Shown here: positions 24,129 to 31,314 of the stretch, piece after piece | How the letters are laid out: each line of letters begins with the position of its first letter | Position numbering within the stretch: the stretch's first letter is position 1 | Source of the DNA: Nitrososphaerota archaeon | GTDB taxonomy: Archaea; Thermoproteota; Nitrososphaeria; Nitrososphaerales; Gagatemarchaeaceae | Length of the DNA: 64,000 nucleotides | NCBI GenBank assembly: GCA_027320425.1 | Contig: DAHVLJ010000004.1 | Span: 1-64,000, forward strand | Direction of reading: 5' to 3' | Notes under the pieces: model-generated | Seen by the model: only the letters and a program-made list of their open reading frames with translations | Told to the model about the DNA's origin: nothing | Database searches by the model: none | Program-made: the position numbers and the translations under genes

Positions 24129-24752
24129 CTATACGTTGAGCCCGTGCGACATCTTGAAGGCGTCGTAGACCGCGTTCGCAAGCGAAGACATGGTGTTGGT
24201 AGAGCCGAACGTCCTGACCCACGCGTCCTTCACCCCGGCCAGCTGGAGCAGGTTCTTCAGTGCCGGACCGGCGACGAGCCCTAGTGACCTGGGGGCAGGG
24301 ATGATCTCGACCGTCACGCTCCCCGCCTTGCCTCTGATCTTGTATGGCACCGAGTGGGGCCTTCCGTCTCGGCACTCCCACGAGCCGCACCCTAGCTTCA
24401 CAGGGATGATGTTCAGCAGCGCCGCTGTCGTCGCTTTCTCGATGGCTTCTCTAGTCTGCATCGCCTTCCCCTTGCCTACCCCGAACCACCCCGCGCCGTT
24501 GCCTACGGCGACCACCGCGAGGAAGCGGGTGAGCTCGCCGGCGTCGGTCTGCTTCTGCACGACGCTCACGCCCACGACCTCGTTCCTGAGGTCGGGCAGG
24601 AGCTTCTTGACGATCTCTGCCTCGCGGACCCGCTGTCCGCTACGGAATATGTCGTCCAGCGAGGTGACCTTTCCGTCGTTGACCTGCTGGCCCAGCTTGG
24701 TCCTTGGGAGCCAGACCTGCTCCTCCTCCTGACGCCCGCGCTGATAGCCCAC
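24129..24752 (-). CDS. rps5: 30S ribosomal protein S5 (uS5)
   Basis: Ribosome accuracy protein, 207 aa. The double-stranded RNA-binding fold is seen as LPDLRNEVVGVSVVQKQTDAGELTRFLAVVAVGNGAGWFGVGKGKA. It continues with PVKLGCGSWECRDGRPHSVPYKIRGKAGSVTVEIIPAPRSLGLVAG and NTMSSLANAVYDAF, all typical of the archaeal/eukaryotic form. It overlaps L18 by a single base. Confidence 0.97.
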   Translation of the reverse strand: MGYQRGRQEEEQVWLPRTKLGQQVNDGKVTSLDDIFRSGQRVREAEIVKKLLPDLRNEVVGVSVVQKQTDAGELTRFLAVVAVGNGAGWFGVGKGKAMQTREAIEKATTAALLNIIPVKLGCGSWECRDGRPHSVPYKIRGKAGSVTVEIIPAPRSLGLVAGPALKNLLQLAGVKDAWVRTFGSTNTMSSLANAVYDAFKMSHGLNV

Positions 24753-25336
24753 TACTTGCCTGCCCCCGTTATGGCGGCCTTGACCTTTTCGAATTCGGCA
24801 GGGTAGTCCTGAGGCTTGAAGCCTCCCTTCGCCAGCTTCCCGAAGCTTCTGGAATAGGCAGTCTTGTCTTCCGCGGCCAGCTTGGTAGCGTACGCGGCTA
24901 TCGGCTTACCGGACATCCTGTCCTCGTCAGGGAACGCCTCCTCCCCTACGGGCACCGCCACCCCGGAGTCGACGACGCCCTTCAGGAGCGCCGCGATCCT
25001 GGAGCCGCGGATGAACGGGACGATGCCGTTGTAGACGACCGCTTCCTTTACCCCCGCTGACAGGGCCTTCTTGCCTGCGAGCAGACCTAGGAGATAGCAG
25101 GCAGGTACAGACTTCGAGGAACCGCGCCATCCCGCTTTCGCGAGCTCCTTGGAGTTCGACGCAGACAGGACCATGTCCCCCTTTACGGTGGGCTTTACGA
25201 ACTGGGCAGAGACGTTCTTGTTGGAGACCCTTACCACCAGCAGGGCCATCTGCGAAGTGATCGCCTTCCGCCTTGCACGATAGTCGGTCATCCCTTCCCT
25301 TCTGCGCCTGAGGAGGTGGACGTGCGTGGACGTCAC
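24752..25336 (-). CDS. rpl18: 50S ribosomal protein L18 (uL18)
   Basis: 5S rRNA-binding protein, 194 aa. It shows LLRRRREGMTDYRARRKAI, LLVVRVSNKNVSAQFV, GWRGSSKSVPACYLLGLLAGKKAL and a C-terminal GEEAFPDEDRMSGKPIAAYA. The GTG start overlaps the L19e stop as GTGA. An internal ATG (MTDYRARR) exists, but the RRRREG segment before it is conserved in the family, so the longer form is preferred. Confidence 0.95.
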   Translation of the reverse strand: MTSTHVHLLRRRREGMTDYRARRKAITSQMALLVVRVSNKNVSAQFVKPTVKGDMVLSASNSKELAKAGWRGSSKSVPACYLLGLLAGKKALSAGVKEAVVYNGIVPFIRGSRIAALLKGVVDSGVAVPVGEEAFPDEDRMSGKPIAAYATKLAAEDKTAYSRSFGKLAKGGFKPQDYPAEFEKVKAAITGAGK

Positions 25337-25767
25337 TTCTTCGCCTCCTTCAGAAGGTCAAGGATGTGCTTTACCCCTCTTACCTGGCCCCCCTTTACCT
25401 GCTTGTAGAGCCTCTTGTAGTCCTCGTTGCTGATCTCCTTCCTCTCCTTCGCGACCTTGAGCCTCCATCTCAGCGCTCTGACCTTGGCGATCCAGAGAGC
25501 CTTCCTGGGGTTCCTTGCGGTCGCCCGCCCCTCGATGGAGCCAGCGCCGCGCCCTCGCTTTAGCTTCTTCGAGCGTTCCCTGAACCTCCCTCTGGAGACG
25601 CCTTTCTCGGGGGCGACGGTTATGGCGCCGAAGCCCACCAGCCCGCGTATCGTGCTCCTGGTGATTGCGTCCTGAATCAAGTCCGAATACTCGTCGTTGA
25701 AAGTTATCCTGTCGACCCCCACGCCGAGGACCGAAGCCGCGAGCCGCCTCTTACTCTTTAGGTTCAA
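25333..25767 (-). CDS. rpl19e: 50S ribosomal protein L19e
   Basis: A 144-aa, strongly basic helical protein of the large-subunit surface. It starts at TTG with NLKSKRRLAASVLGVGVDRITF, then DAITRSTIRGLVGFGAITVAPEKG, GRGAGSIEGRATARNPRKALWIAKVRALRW and YKRLYKQVKGGQVRGVKHILDL. All are family landmarks. The start lies in the last codons of L32e (17-nt overlap). Confidence 0.96.
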   Translation of the reverse strand: MNLKSKRRLAASVLGVGVDRITFNDEYSDLIQDAITRSTIRGLVGFGAITVAPEKGVSRGRFRERSKKLKRGRGAGSIEGRATARNPRKALWIAKVRALRWRLKVAKERKEISNEDYKRLYKQVKGGQVRGVKHILDLLKEAKK

Positions 25768-26179
25768 TCACTCTCAATCCTGTCGGGTTGACGACCCTGA
25801 TGCCTAGCTCAGTTGCCCTCGTTATGATAGAAGCCCTCTTCTTCGCTCCGACCGTCCCGCCTATCCTTGCGACGTCCCTTCCCGGGACGAGCGCGACGAG
25901 GTCGGCCGGCCTGTACACCACGACATCCAGATGACCGCTCGGGTGGAGACCTCTGGCTTCCGCCGGGCCGCGGTATCCGATCCTGACCAGCGCGGGCCAT
26001 CCCTTGTCCTGGCGCCTCATCTTGCTATCGATCCCCTTCGGCTTGCGCCATTCAGGGTGTATCCTGACGTAACGCCAGCTTTCCTGCCGCACGAACGCCG
26101 GGCGGTTCTTCGAGACCTCTTTGCGCTTGGCCACGAGCGCTTTCATGCGGTCCTCCTCCGACTGCTTCCCTTTCGGCAT
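25751..26179 (-). CDS. rpl32e: 50S ribosomal protein L32e
   Basis: A 142-aa archaeal/eukaryotic protein. After a charged N-terminus the conserved body is RPAFVRQESWRYVRIHPEWRKPKGIDSKMRRQDKGWPALVRIGYRGPAEARGLHPSG and VVYRPADLVALVPGRDVARIGGTVG. It follows L6 by 5 nt and precedes L19e, the standard archaeal order. Confidence 0.96.
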   Translation of the reverse strand: MPKGKQSEEDRMKALVAKRKEVSKNRPAFVRQESWRYVRIHPEWRKPKGIDSKMRRQDKGWPALVRIGYRGPAEARGLHPSGHLDVVVYRPADLVALVPGRDVARIGGTVGAKKRASIITRATELGIRVVNPTGLRVIEPKE

Positions 26180-26184
26180 GGTTT

Positions 26185-26730
26185 TTACGAGCCCTCCTCC
26201 TTATGGTATATGTAGAGTCCGTCGAGGAATATCCTCTGGTCCTTCCGCTTGACCTTGGTGGCGAGCTCGATGTTGGCGGCGGTCTGACCCACGTCCTCGA
26301 CAGACACACCCTTTACGATGACGTCGTCCCCGTCAATCGTGACCTTGCAGTCGCCTACGATGTCAGAAACCCTCGGGGACCTCTCCCCCACGAAGTTCTC
26401 GACGATGACCTGCTTCCCTTTCGTCTTCACCGTTATGGGGAAGTGGGCGTAGACGACCTTCACCTTGTAGGTGTATCCTTTGGTCACTCCTGTGACCATG
26501 TTGTTCACGATGCTGGTGACCGTGTTGATTATGACGTTGTCCCTCCTCTTGCGCGAGAATGGAGAGAAAACCACTTTGTTCCCGTCCAACCCTATGTTCA
26601 CGTTGATCTTCTCGAAGTTCTTCCTCGCTTCCCCGAGTTTCCCTTTGATGGAAAGGTTACGCCCTGTGAGCGTCGCCGTGACCCCCCCTGGGAGCTCCAC
26701 GGAGGTGCTCTGGACGGTCTCAGTAGACAT
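26185..26730 (-). CDS. rpl6: 50S ribosomal protein L6 (uL6)
   Basis: A 181-aa, two-domain protein near the factor-binding site. Landmarks are [57 protein letters not shown] and [32 protein letters not shown]. It overlaps the S8 C-terminus by 11 nt. Confidence 0.96.
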   Translation of the reverse strand: MSTETVQSTSVELPGGVTATLTGRNLSIKGKLGEARKNFEKINVNIGLDGNKVVFSPFSRKRRDNVIINTVTSIVNNMVTGVTKGYTYKVKVVYAHFPITVKTKGKQVIVENFVGERSPRVSDIVGDCKVTIDGDDVIVKGVSVEDVGQTAANIELATKVKRKDQRIFLDGLYIYHKEEGS

Positions 26731-27118
26731 AGCCTATCAGCCTCCCACCTATCTTCTTCTCCTGGGCTTCGACGTGGGACATGACCCCCTGGGGCGTCGA
26801 AACTATCAGGGTACCGACGCCGACAGCCGGGAGGTACCTGTGCTCCCAGTCGACGAGCTTCAAAGACTTCACAGGGAACCGGGGGGATATCACCCCGCAC
26901 TTGTTTATCCGCCCCATGAGCTGCACCCTGAGCTTCCCTCCGACCCCGTCGTCGATGTACTCGAACTCCCCGATGTACCTGCGCTTCTGGAGGACCCTCA
27001 GCACCTCCCCTGCAAGGCCGGACGCGGGGATGACCACGCACTCCTTCTTGTTCCTCATCTCGGCGTTCTGGAGGCTGGCGAACAGGTTCGCGAGGACGTT
27101 TGTTGCTGGCATCTCCAT
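26720..27118 (-). CDS. rps8: 30S ribosomal protein S8 (uS8)
   Basis: Central-domain 16S rRNA-binding protein, 132 aa. It has [52 protein letters not shown] and the C-terminal [31 protein letters not shown], where STPQGVMSH is the RNA-contacting motif. Confidence 0.97.
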   Translation of the reverse strand: MEMPATNVLANLFASLQNAEMRNKKECVVIPASGLAGEVLRVLQKRRYIGEFEYIDDGVGGKLRVQLMGRINKCGVISPRFPVKSLKLVDWEHRYLPAVGVGTLIVSTPQGVMSHVEAQEKKIGGRLIGYVY

Positions 27119-27124
27119 CTACCT

Positions 27125-27286
27125 CTAGTCGTACTTCCTGAAGCCTAGCTTCTCAGCCACTTCCCTGAAACACTGCCTGCACAGGACAAGGTCGTAAGAC
27201 CTTATGACCGCGCCGTACTGTCCGCACCGCTTGCAATAGTGGGTCGACTTGCCATACTTCCGCTCCTTTGGATGTCTCTCCTTCAT
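27125..27286 (-). CDS. rps14: 30S ribosomal protein S14 (uS14), zinc form
   Basis: A short gene of 53 codons before the stop. The product begins [25 protein letters not shown] and ends [13 protein letters not shown]. Two CxxC pairs (YCKRCG and LCRQCF) form the zinc site of archaeal S14. Its ATG overlaps the L5 stop as ATGA and its stop lies 6 nt before S8, so it fills the expected L5-S14-S8 slot exactly. Confidence 0.96.
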   Translation of the reverse strand: MKERHPKERKYGKSTHYCKRCGQYGAVIRSYDLVLCRQCFREVAEKLGFRKYD

Positions 27287-27810
27287 TGGACTGTCACCCC
27301 GAAATTGTCCTTGAAGTACTGGACGGACTCTTCGCGACTGACCAGATGGGACCTGCCCACCCTCGCCGCGCGCCTGTTACGCCGTGCAACCCTGAAACCT
27401 GGCCTCTCAAGAAGGACCGAGACGTTCATCCCAAGGATGCCTATCGCCGGGTCGTAGCGTATCCCGGGTATCTCTATGTGCTCTTTGATGCCGAACGAGA
27501 CCGACCCTCTCGGGTCGAAGCTCGACTCCTGGAGCTTCTTCTCTCGCGCGGCGAGCAGCTTCGTGATCAGGGGCGCCGTCCCCTCTCCCCTGACGGTGAC
27601 CACCACTCCGATGGGCTCCCCCTTGTGGATGCCGAAGTCTCTGACGGACTTCTTCGCCCTCGTCTGGGCAGGAGTCTGGCCGGTAACCTGCTCGAGGACT
27701 TTCTTCCCTCTCTCGATCGCCTCGCCTGACTTGCCTAGACCGATGTTGACCACTACCTTCGCCACCCTGATGCTCTTCATAGGGTTCTCCTGAACCGTCT
27801 TCTGGCTCAT
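27283..27810 (-). CDS. rpl5: 50S ribosomal protein L5 (uL5)
   Basis: 5S rRNA-binding protein of the central protuberance, 175 aa from the ATG at 27808-27810. It contains [78 protein letters not shown] and [31 protein letters not shown]. The frame is open further upstream inside S4e, but the ATGA overlap with the S4e stop fixes the start. Confidence 0.96.
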   Translation of the reverse strand: MSQKTVQENPMKSIRVAKVVVNIGLGKSGEAIERGKKVLEQVTGQTPAQTRAKKSVRDFGIHKGEPIGVVVTVRGEGTAPLITKLLAAREKKLQESSFDPRGSVSFGIKEHIEIPGIRYDPAIGILGMNVSVLLERPGFRVARRNRRAARVGRSHLVSREESVQYFKDNFGVTVQ

Positions 27811-28535
27811 TTCTTGCCCGTCCCCACAGTTATCATAGGAGCTGTCGTCCCGACCGGGAAGACGAGCCTCGAAGGCACCTCCGCCTCGCCGCTCGGGAGG
27901 GTGAGCCTGACCATCTTTTCTCTGGATATAGTCCCCTTCTTGACGTCTGCTATCTTCCCCATCTGCCCCGCCCTGTCTCCTGTCAGCACCAGCCCCAGAG
28001 AGCCTTTCGCCAGCTTCGACTGGCCGAGCACCTTCTGGGACGGGACCTCGAGGAGCACCGCGTCTCCTGGGGAGAGGTTCAGGTCGTCGGACACTACCGA
28101 GCGTCCGTCGTGCAGCCCGTATTGTATATGCCCCCCGCTTATCTTCGTCTTGGTGCGGATGCTGCACAGCTTGGTCTTGGCCTCGTCTGAGCCGACCTTG
28201 GCAGGGACCAGCCCCTTCGGGGACGGGACCAGCCTGTAATCGGCTCCTTCGACCGGCACGCTTACGACGTTGAACAACCCTACGGGGAACCTAGGAGTCT
28301 TCCGCTCTCTGCCGTCGACCAGGACCTTCCCTCCCTTCATCATGTACTTCAGCTCCTTCGAGAGGTTGGCCATCGACAAAAGGTCCCTTACCACGACCCC
28401 GAGAGGGTACGACGAGGCCGTCTGATGAGGACCGGGCATCGGCTTGAACACGAACCTGTCGGACTTTCTGGAGATATCCCAGCTGCGCGGCGCCGCAAGC
28501 CGCTTCATCTTGTTCCTTCCGCCCTTCTTCCCCAT
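27807..28535 (-). CDS. rps4e: 30S ribosomal protein S4e
   Basis: A 242-aa archaeal/eukaryotic protein with an S4-like domain. It begins GKKGGRNKMKRLAAPRSWDI, continues with PMPGPHQTASSYPLGVVVRDLLSMA and MKGGKVLVDGRERKTPRFPVGLFNVVS, and has a KOW-like C-terminal part (LTGDRAGQMGKIADVKKGT). The conserved order is L24-S4e-L5, and a single gap-free step joins it to L24. Confidence 0.96.
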   Translation of the reverse strand: MGKKGGRNKMKRLAAPRSWDISRKSDRFVFKPMPGPHQTASSYPLGVVVRDLLSMANLSKELKYMMKGGKVLVDGRERKTPRFPVGLFNVVSVPVEGADYRLVPSPKGLVPAKVGSDEAKTKLCSIRTKTKISGGHIQYGLHDGRSVVSDDLNLSPGDAVLLEVPSQKVLGQSKLAKGSLGLVLTGDRAGQMGKIADVKKGTISREKMVRLTLPSGEAEVPSRLVFPVGTTAPMITVGTGKK

Positions 28536-28829
28536 CTACGCCGGCCCCTCCAGCTTGCTCTTCCTGATCTTGTCATCGAGGATCAACGATGTGATCACAA
28601 GGTTCGAGGAGCTTATCGGTACCGACGCGGTCCCTCCCTTGAGCTTCTCTCTCGTGACCCCCTCTACGTTCACGACCCCCAGTGACTGGTCCACCTTGGT
28701 GACTTTGCCTTCGATATCCTTGAACTCACCACGGACGATCCTGACAGAGTCCCCCACGCGCGGACGCAGGCTCCGCTTGTGGTGCCTTTCCCTTAGCTCT
28801 TCAGACAGCCGAGAACCGAACTTCATCAT
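28536..28829 (-). CDS. rpl24: 50S ribosomal protein L24 (uL24)
   Basis: An assembly initiator near the exit tunnel, 97 aa. The KOW motif is RPRVGDSVRIVRGEFKDIEGKVTKVDQSLGVVNVEGV. The ATG at 28827-28829 is preceded by a GGTGG ribosome-binding sequence and matches the family N-terminus MKFGSRLSEELRERHHKRSLR. A longer in-frame start exists upstream inside L14 but would add 15 unconserved residues. Confidence 0.93.
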   Translation of the reverse strand: MMKFGSRLSEELRERHHKRSLRPRVGDSVRIVRGEFKDIEGKVTKVDQSLGVVNVEGVTREKLKGGTASVPISSSNLVITSLILDDKIRKSKLEGPA

Positions 28830-28834
28830 ACCAC

Positions 28835-29269
28835 CTATACTATTATCGACGCCAAGTTGGCGATCCTGGGCCATTTTTCAGCGGCCTCGCTAGCGACCGG
28901 GCCTTTGATGTCCGTCCCTTTCAGGTCGCCTTCGGGGGTGATTATCACCGCGGCGTTGTCCTCGAAAACAATCCTCTGCCCGCTCACCCTCCTGACAGGG
29001 TACTTCTGCCTCACTATCACCGCGCCGAAAACAGTCTTCTTAAGTTCCGGGGGTCCCTTCTTTACGACACAGACGATCGAGTCCCCGACTGAGGCGGCGG
29101 GTATCCTGCTGTGCCTCCCTTTCGCCTTCGTGACCTGGACGACCCTCAGGGTCTTGGCTCCCGTGTTGTCGGCGCACGTGATGACAGCGTAAAGCGGAAT
29201 CGACCTGGTGATGTAGTTCTTGAACTCCTCTACGCCCTTCGCAGAGACTGCACGCGATTTGGTTGACAT
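28835..29269 (-). CDS. rpl14: 50S ribosomal protein L14 (uL14)
   Basis: Interface protein, 144 aa, with an additional N-terminal tail of about 20 residues before the core. The core shows ITRSIPLYAVITCADNTGAKTLRVVQVTKAKGRHSRIPAASVGDSIVCVVKKGPPELKKTVFGAVIVRQKYPVRR and FEDNAAVIITPEGDLKGTDIKGPVASEAAEKWPRIANLASIIV. It joins S17 through a TAATG overlap. Confidence 0.97.
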   Translation of the reverse strand: MSTKSRAVSAKGVEEFKNYITRSIPLYAVITCADNTGAKTLRVVQVTKAKGRHSRIPAASVGDSIVCVVKKGPPELKKTVFGAVIVRQKYPVRRVSGQRIVFEDNAAVIITPEGDLKGTDIKGPVASEAAEKWPRIANLASIIV

Positions 29270-29595
29270 TATGCGCCTCTCCCGGCCTCAACGACGACGA
29301 AAGAGATGGTCTTCGAAAGCGGCCTGCACTCGCCGATGGTGACCGACGCGCCGTCCTTCACCGCGATGCACGGCGGGACATGGGCGCTGACCCTGCTGCG
29401 CCTCCTCTCCCCCCTGTTGAACTTCGGGACCATGTGCAGGTATTCCATTTCGACAACCACGAAGCTCTTTCCCGCAGTCGAGACAGCCTTCCCCGTAAGG
29501 AGCCTCCCCCTTACCTTGATGCTCCCGTGGAACGGGCACCTGTCGTCCTGGCATTTCTTCTTGGGGGCCGCGATGTCGAGGCCTGCTGAGCTCAT
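29269..29595 (-). CDS. rps17: 30S ribosomal protein S17 (uS17)
   Basis: A 108-aa 16S rRNA-binding OB-fold protein. It shows DRCPFHGSIKVRGRLLTGKAVSTAGKSFVVVEMEYLHMVPKFNRGERRRSRVSAHVPPCIAVKDGASVTIGECRPLSKTISFVVVE. An N-terminal CxxxxC pair (KCQDDRCPFHG) is common in archaeal S17 proteins. ATG overlaps the Rnp1 stop (ATGA). Confidence 0.96.
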   Translation of the reverse strand: MSSAGLDIAAPKKKCQDDRCPFHGSIKVRGRLLTGKAVSTAGKSFVVVEMEYLHMVPKFNRGERRRSRVSAHVPPCIAVKDGASVTIGECRPLSKTISFVVVEAGRGA

Positions 29596-29828
29596 GCGGA
29601 CTTCCTCCCGAGCCTGTCCTGGAGCCTACCCATGATGTCCAGCCCCGTCACTATCTTTCCCGAACCGACAAGCATGAACGCTGCCCCCGACTTCGCAACA
29701 CGGACGTTCCTGCCGAGCGACTGAAGCACGAGGGTGTTGGCCGACTCCAAGACCACGATCCCGGTCTTCCCTGTCAAGGTGGGATCCTTCGCGCTCAGAA
29801 TCTTGACGCGCTCGCCTATGACGTTCAT
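29592..29828 (-). CDS. rnp1: RNase P protein component 1 (Rpp29/Pop4)
   Basis: A protein subunit of archaeal RNase P, which matures tRNA 5' ends. The 78-aa chain forms an Sm-like barrel: VIGERVKILSAKDPTLTGKTGIVVLESANTLVLQSLGRNVRVAKSGAAFML. It sits between L29 and S17, the position in which this gene is found in most archaea, and overlaps both neighbours by ATGA junctions. Confidence 0.93.
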   Translation of the reverse strand: MNVIGERVKILSAKDPTLTGKTGIVVLESANTLVLQSLGRNVRVAKSGAAFMLVGSGKIVTGLDIMGRLQDRLGRKSA

Positions 29829-30031
29829 TCCTTGACCCCCTTCTCGTGCATCACGGTAATCACCCTGGCGATGTCCTTCCTTATCCTGTGTATGTTGCCC
29901 ACGTCCTTCTTCACGATCCCCCTCTGGGCGCCGCCGGCAAGCTTGGAGAGCTCCGACCTGAGGTCGAAGAGCATCTGCCTGAGCTTGTCAGCGTCCTGTT
30001 CCCTGAGCTCCTTCGGCTTCAGCTGTGGCAT
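29825..30031 (-). CDS. rpl29: 50S ribosomal protein L29 (uL29)
   Basis: A 68-aa two-helix protein near the tunnel exit that forms part of the SRP and chaperone docking site. It has KPKELREQDADKLRQMLFDLRSELSKLAGGAQRGIVKKDVGNIHRIRKDIARVITVMHEK. The first 44 nt overlap the end of S3 in another frame. No internal start keeps the conserved LKPKELRE opening, so the overlap appears real. Confidence 0.95.
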   Translation of the reverse strand: MPQLKPKELREQDADKLRQMLFDLRSELSKLAGGAQRGIVKKDVGNIHRIRKDIARVITVMHEKGVKE

Positions 30032-30671
30032 CTTCTTTTCTCTCCTCTGTTTCCTGCTTGACGTCCTCCTTCATCACGAAGTCCGGTGGAAGGGCGTCTC
30101 TCAGCGCTATCTTCACCTTTATCCCATAGAGGCCCATCTTCGTCAGGACGTCAGTCGTGGCCTGGCTGACTGACCGTTCCGCCGTGTCGCCGCTCTTGGG
30201 GACGATCCCGGCCCTGTACTTCTCGCCATGCGACCTGTCGCTCCTCAGCTTTCCTGCGACCGAAATCTCTACCCCAGCAGCCCCCGCGTTCATCACGTTG
30301 TTGACGGACCACTGGGCCGCCCTTCGGAAGGCCGTCCCCCTGGTCACTATCTGACCTATGCGCGCAGCCATTATCCTCGCGTTAAGCTCTGGGTTCTCTA
30401 CTTCTGTTACGGCGATCTGAGGGTTTGTAAGATTGAAACGGGCGCCGACCTTGTCAGTGAGGTCCTTGATCCCTGTCCCCCTGCGGCCGATGGCAAGTCC
30501 AGGTCGGGCGACGTAGACCTTCAGGGTTATCCCCACGGGCGACTTTTGTATCTCTAGCCCCCCGTACCCCGCGTCTCTGAGTTCCTTCTCGAAGAACTCG
30601 TCCAGGTCAGCGTACGACTTGCTCGTGATGAGAATCGATTTCACTGTTGTCCGACGCTGCTGGGCTGACAA
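29988..30671 (-). CDS. rps3: 30S ribosomal protein S3 (uS3)
   Basis: A 227-aa mRNA-entry protein. The KH domain is seen in GVTLKVYVARPGLAIGRRGTGIKDL-type sequence (VGITLKVYVARPGLAIGRRG) and VENPELNARIMAARIGQIVTRGTAFRRAAQWSVNNVMNAGAAGVEISVAGKLRSDRSHGEKYRAG. The C-terminus is an acidic tail that runs into the L29 reading frame. It is placed between L22 and L29. Confidence 0.97.
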   Translation of the reverse strand: MSAQQRRTTVKSILITSKSYADLDEFFEKELRDAGYGGLEIQKSPVGITLKVYVARPGLAIGRRGTGIKDLTDKVGARFNLTNPQIAVTEVENPELNARIMAARIGQIVTRGTAFRRAAQWSVNNVMNAGAAGVEISVAGKLRSDRSHGEKYRAGIVPKSGDTAERSVSQATTDVLTKMGLYGIKVKIALRDALPPDFVMKEDVKQETEERKEDATAEAEGAQGTGR

Positions 30672-30673
30672 CG

Positions 30674-31135
30674 CTATACTTCCTTGCCCACGACTTCGAG
30701 ATGGACCAGCTGATGGAAGTTGGGAGAGCTTCTGCCGAACGCTCTTGGGGTGTAGTCCTTGAGCGTCCTCCCCGCGTAGCCGGCGGCATGGATGATCTTC
30801 ACCCTGTCAGGGTCGAGCCCCTTGAACTCGGTGTTTCCCTGGAGGTTCCTCAGGACTTCGAGGTAAGCCTTCGCCGCCTTCACAGGGTATGAACCGGTCG
30901 GGAACCCTTGCAGCTCGCTCCTGTGGCCGACCTTGAGCTTGTGGCGCCTGAATGCGATCGACATCTTCTTGTCTTCTACGAGCTCCAGTAGGTCGATCGC
31001 CTTCGTAAGAGTCAGTCCCTTTATCGTGACCGCTACTTCACGAGCTGCTTTCGGGGAGACGTTGACCTCCCTCGCGCTAGCCCGGACATGTACCGACGGG
31101 TCGAACCCCTCGAAACTGTAACCGTAATGAGGCAC
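30674..31135 (-). CDS. rpl22: 50S ribosomal protein L22 (uL22)
   Basis: A tunnel-lining protein, 153 aa from the GTG at 31133-31135, which gives MPHYGYSFEGFDPSVHVRASAREVNVSPKAAREV and on. Other landmarks are KAIDLLELVEDKKMSIAFRRHKLKVGHR and the C-terminal GRTLKDYTPRAFGRSSPNFHQLVHLEV. The frame remains open to a TTG at 31204, but a TATA box (31174-31180) lies inside that extension and a GAGAGG sequence precedes the GTG, so the short form is preferred. It is the first gene of the superoperon here; L3, L4, L23, L2 and S19 must lie elsewhere. Confidence 0.93.
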   Translation of the reverse strand: MPHYGYSFEGFDPSVHVRASAREVNVSPKAAREVAVTIKGLTLTKAIDLLELVEDKKMSIAFRRHKLKVGHRSELQGFPTGSYPVKAAKAYLEVLRNLQGNTEFKGLDPDRVKIIHAAGYAGRTLKDYTPRAFGRSSPNFHQLVHLEVVGKEV

Positions 31136-31173
31136 TTTATCCCTCTCGTAATGCGGGCCGATTGCTGATGCGG

Positions 31174-31180
31174 TTATAAA
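31174..31180 (-). promoter_or_regulatory. TATA box of the L22-cbf5 superoperon
   Basis: TTTATAA on the minus strand, 39-45 nt before the L22 GTG. The predicted start site near 31151 leaves a leader of about 15 nt that holds a GAGAGG ribosome-binding sequence. Confidence 0.6.
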
Positions 31181-31314
31181 CGTGTCCTTAATGAAACGAG
31201 CCAAATTTCTTGCGAAAACGTCTGTTTGCTCGCGTTATCGGCCGTTTCCATGTCCTTACCCCCAGACAGGGAAAGGCCTAAGAAAACACTTCTGGGCACG
31301 TCTAGTGGGGAAGC

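Noticed and set aside
31136-31204. A longer L22 starting at TTG 31204
   Set aside because: The TATA box of the operon lies inside it, and the extra residues are not part of the L22 fold.
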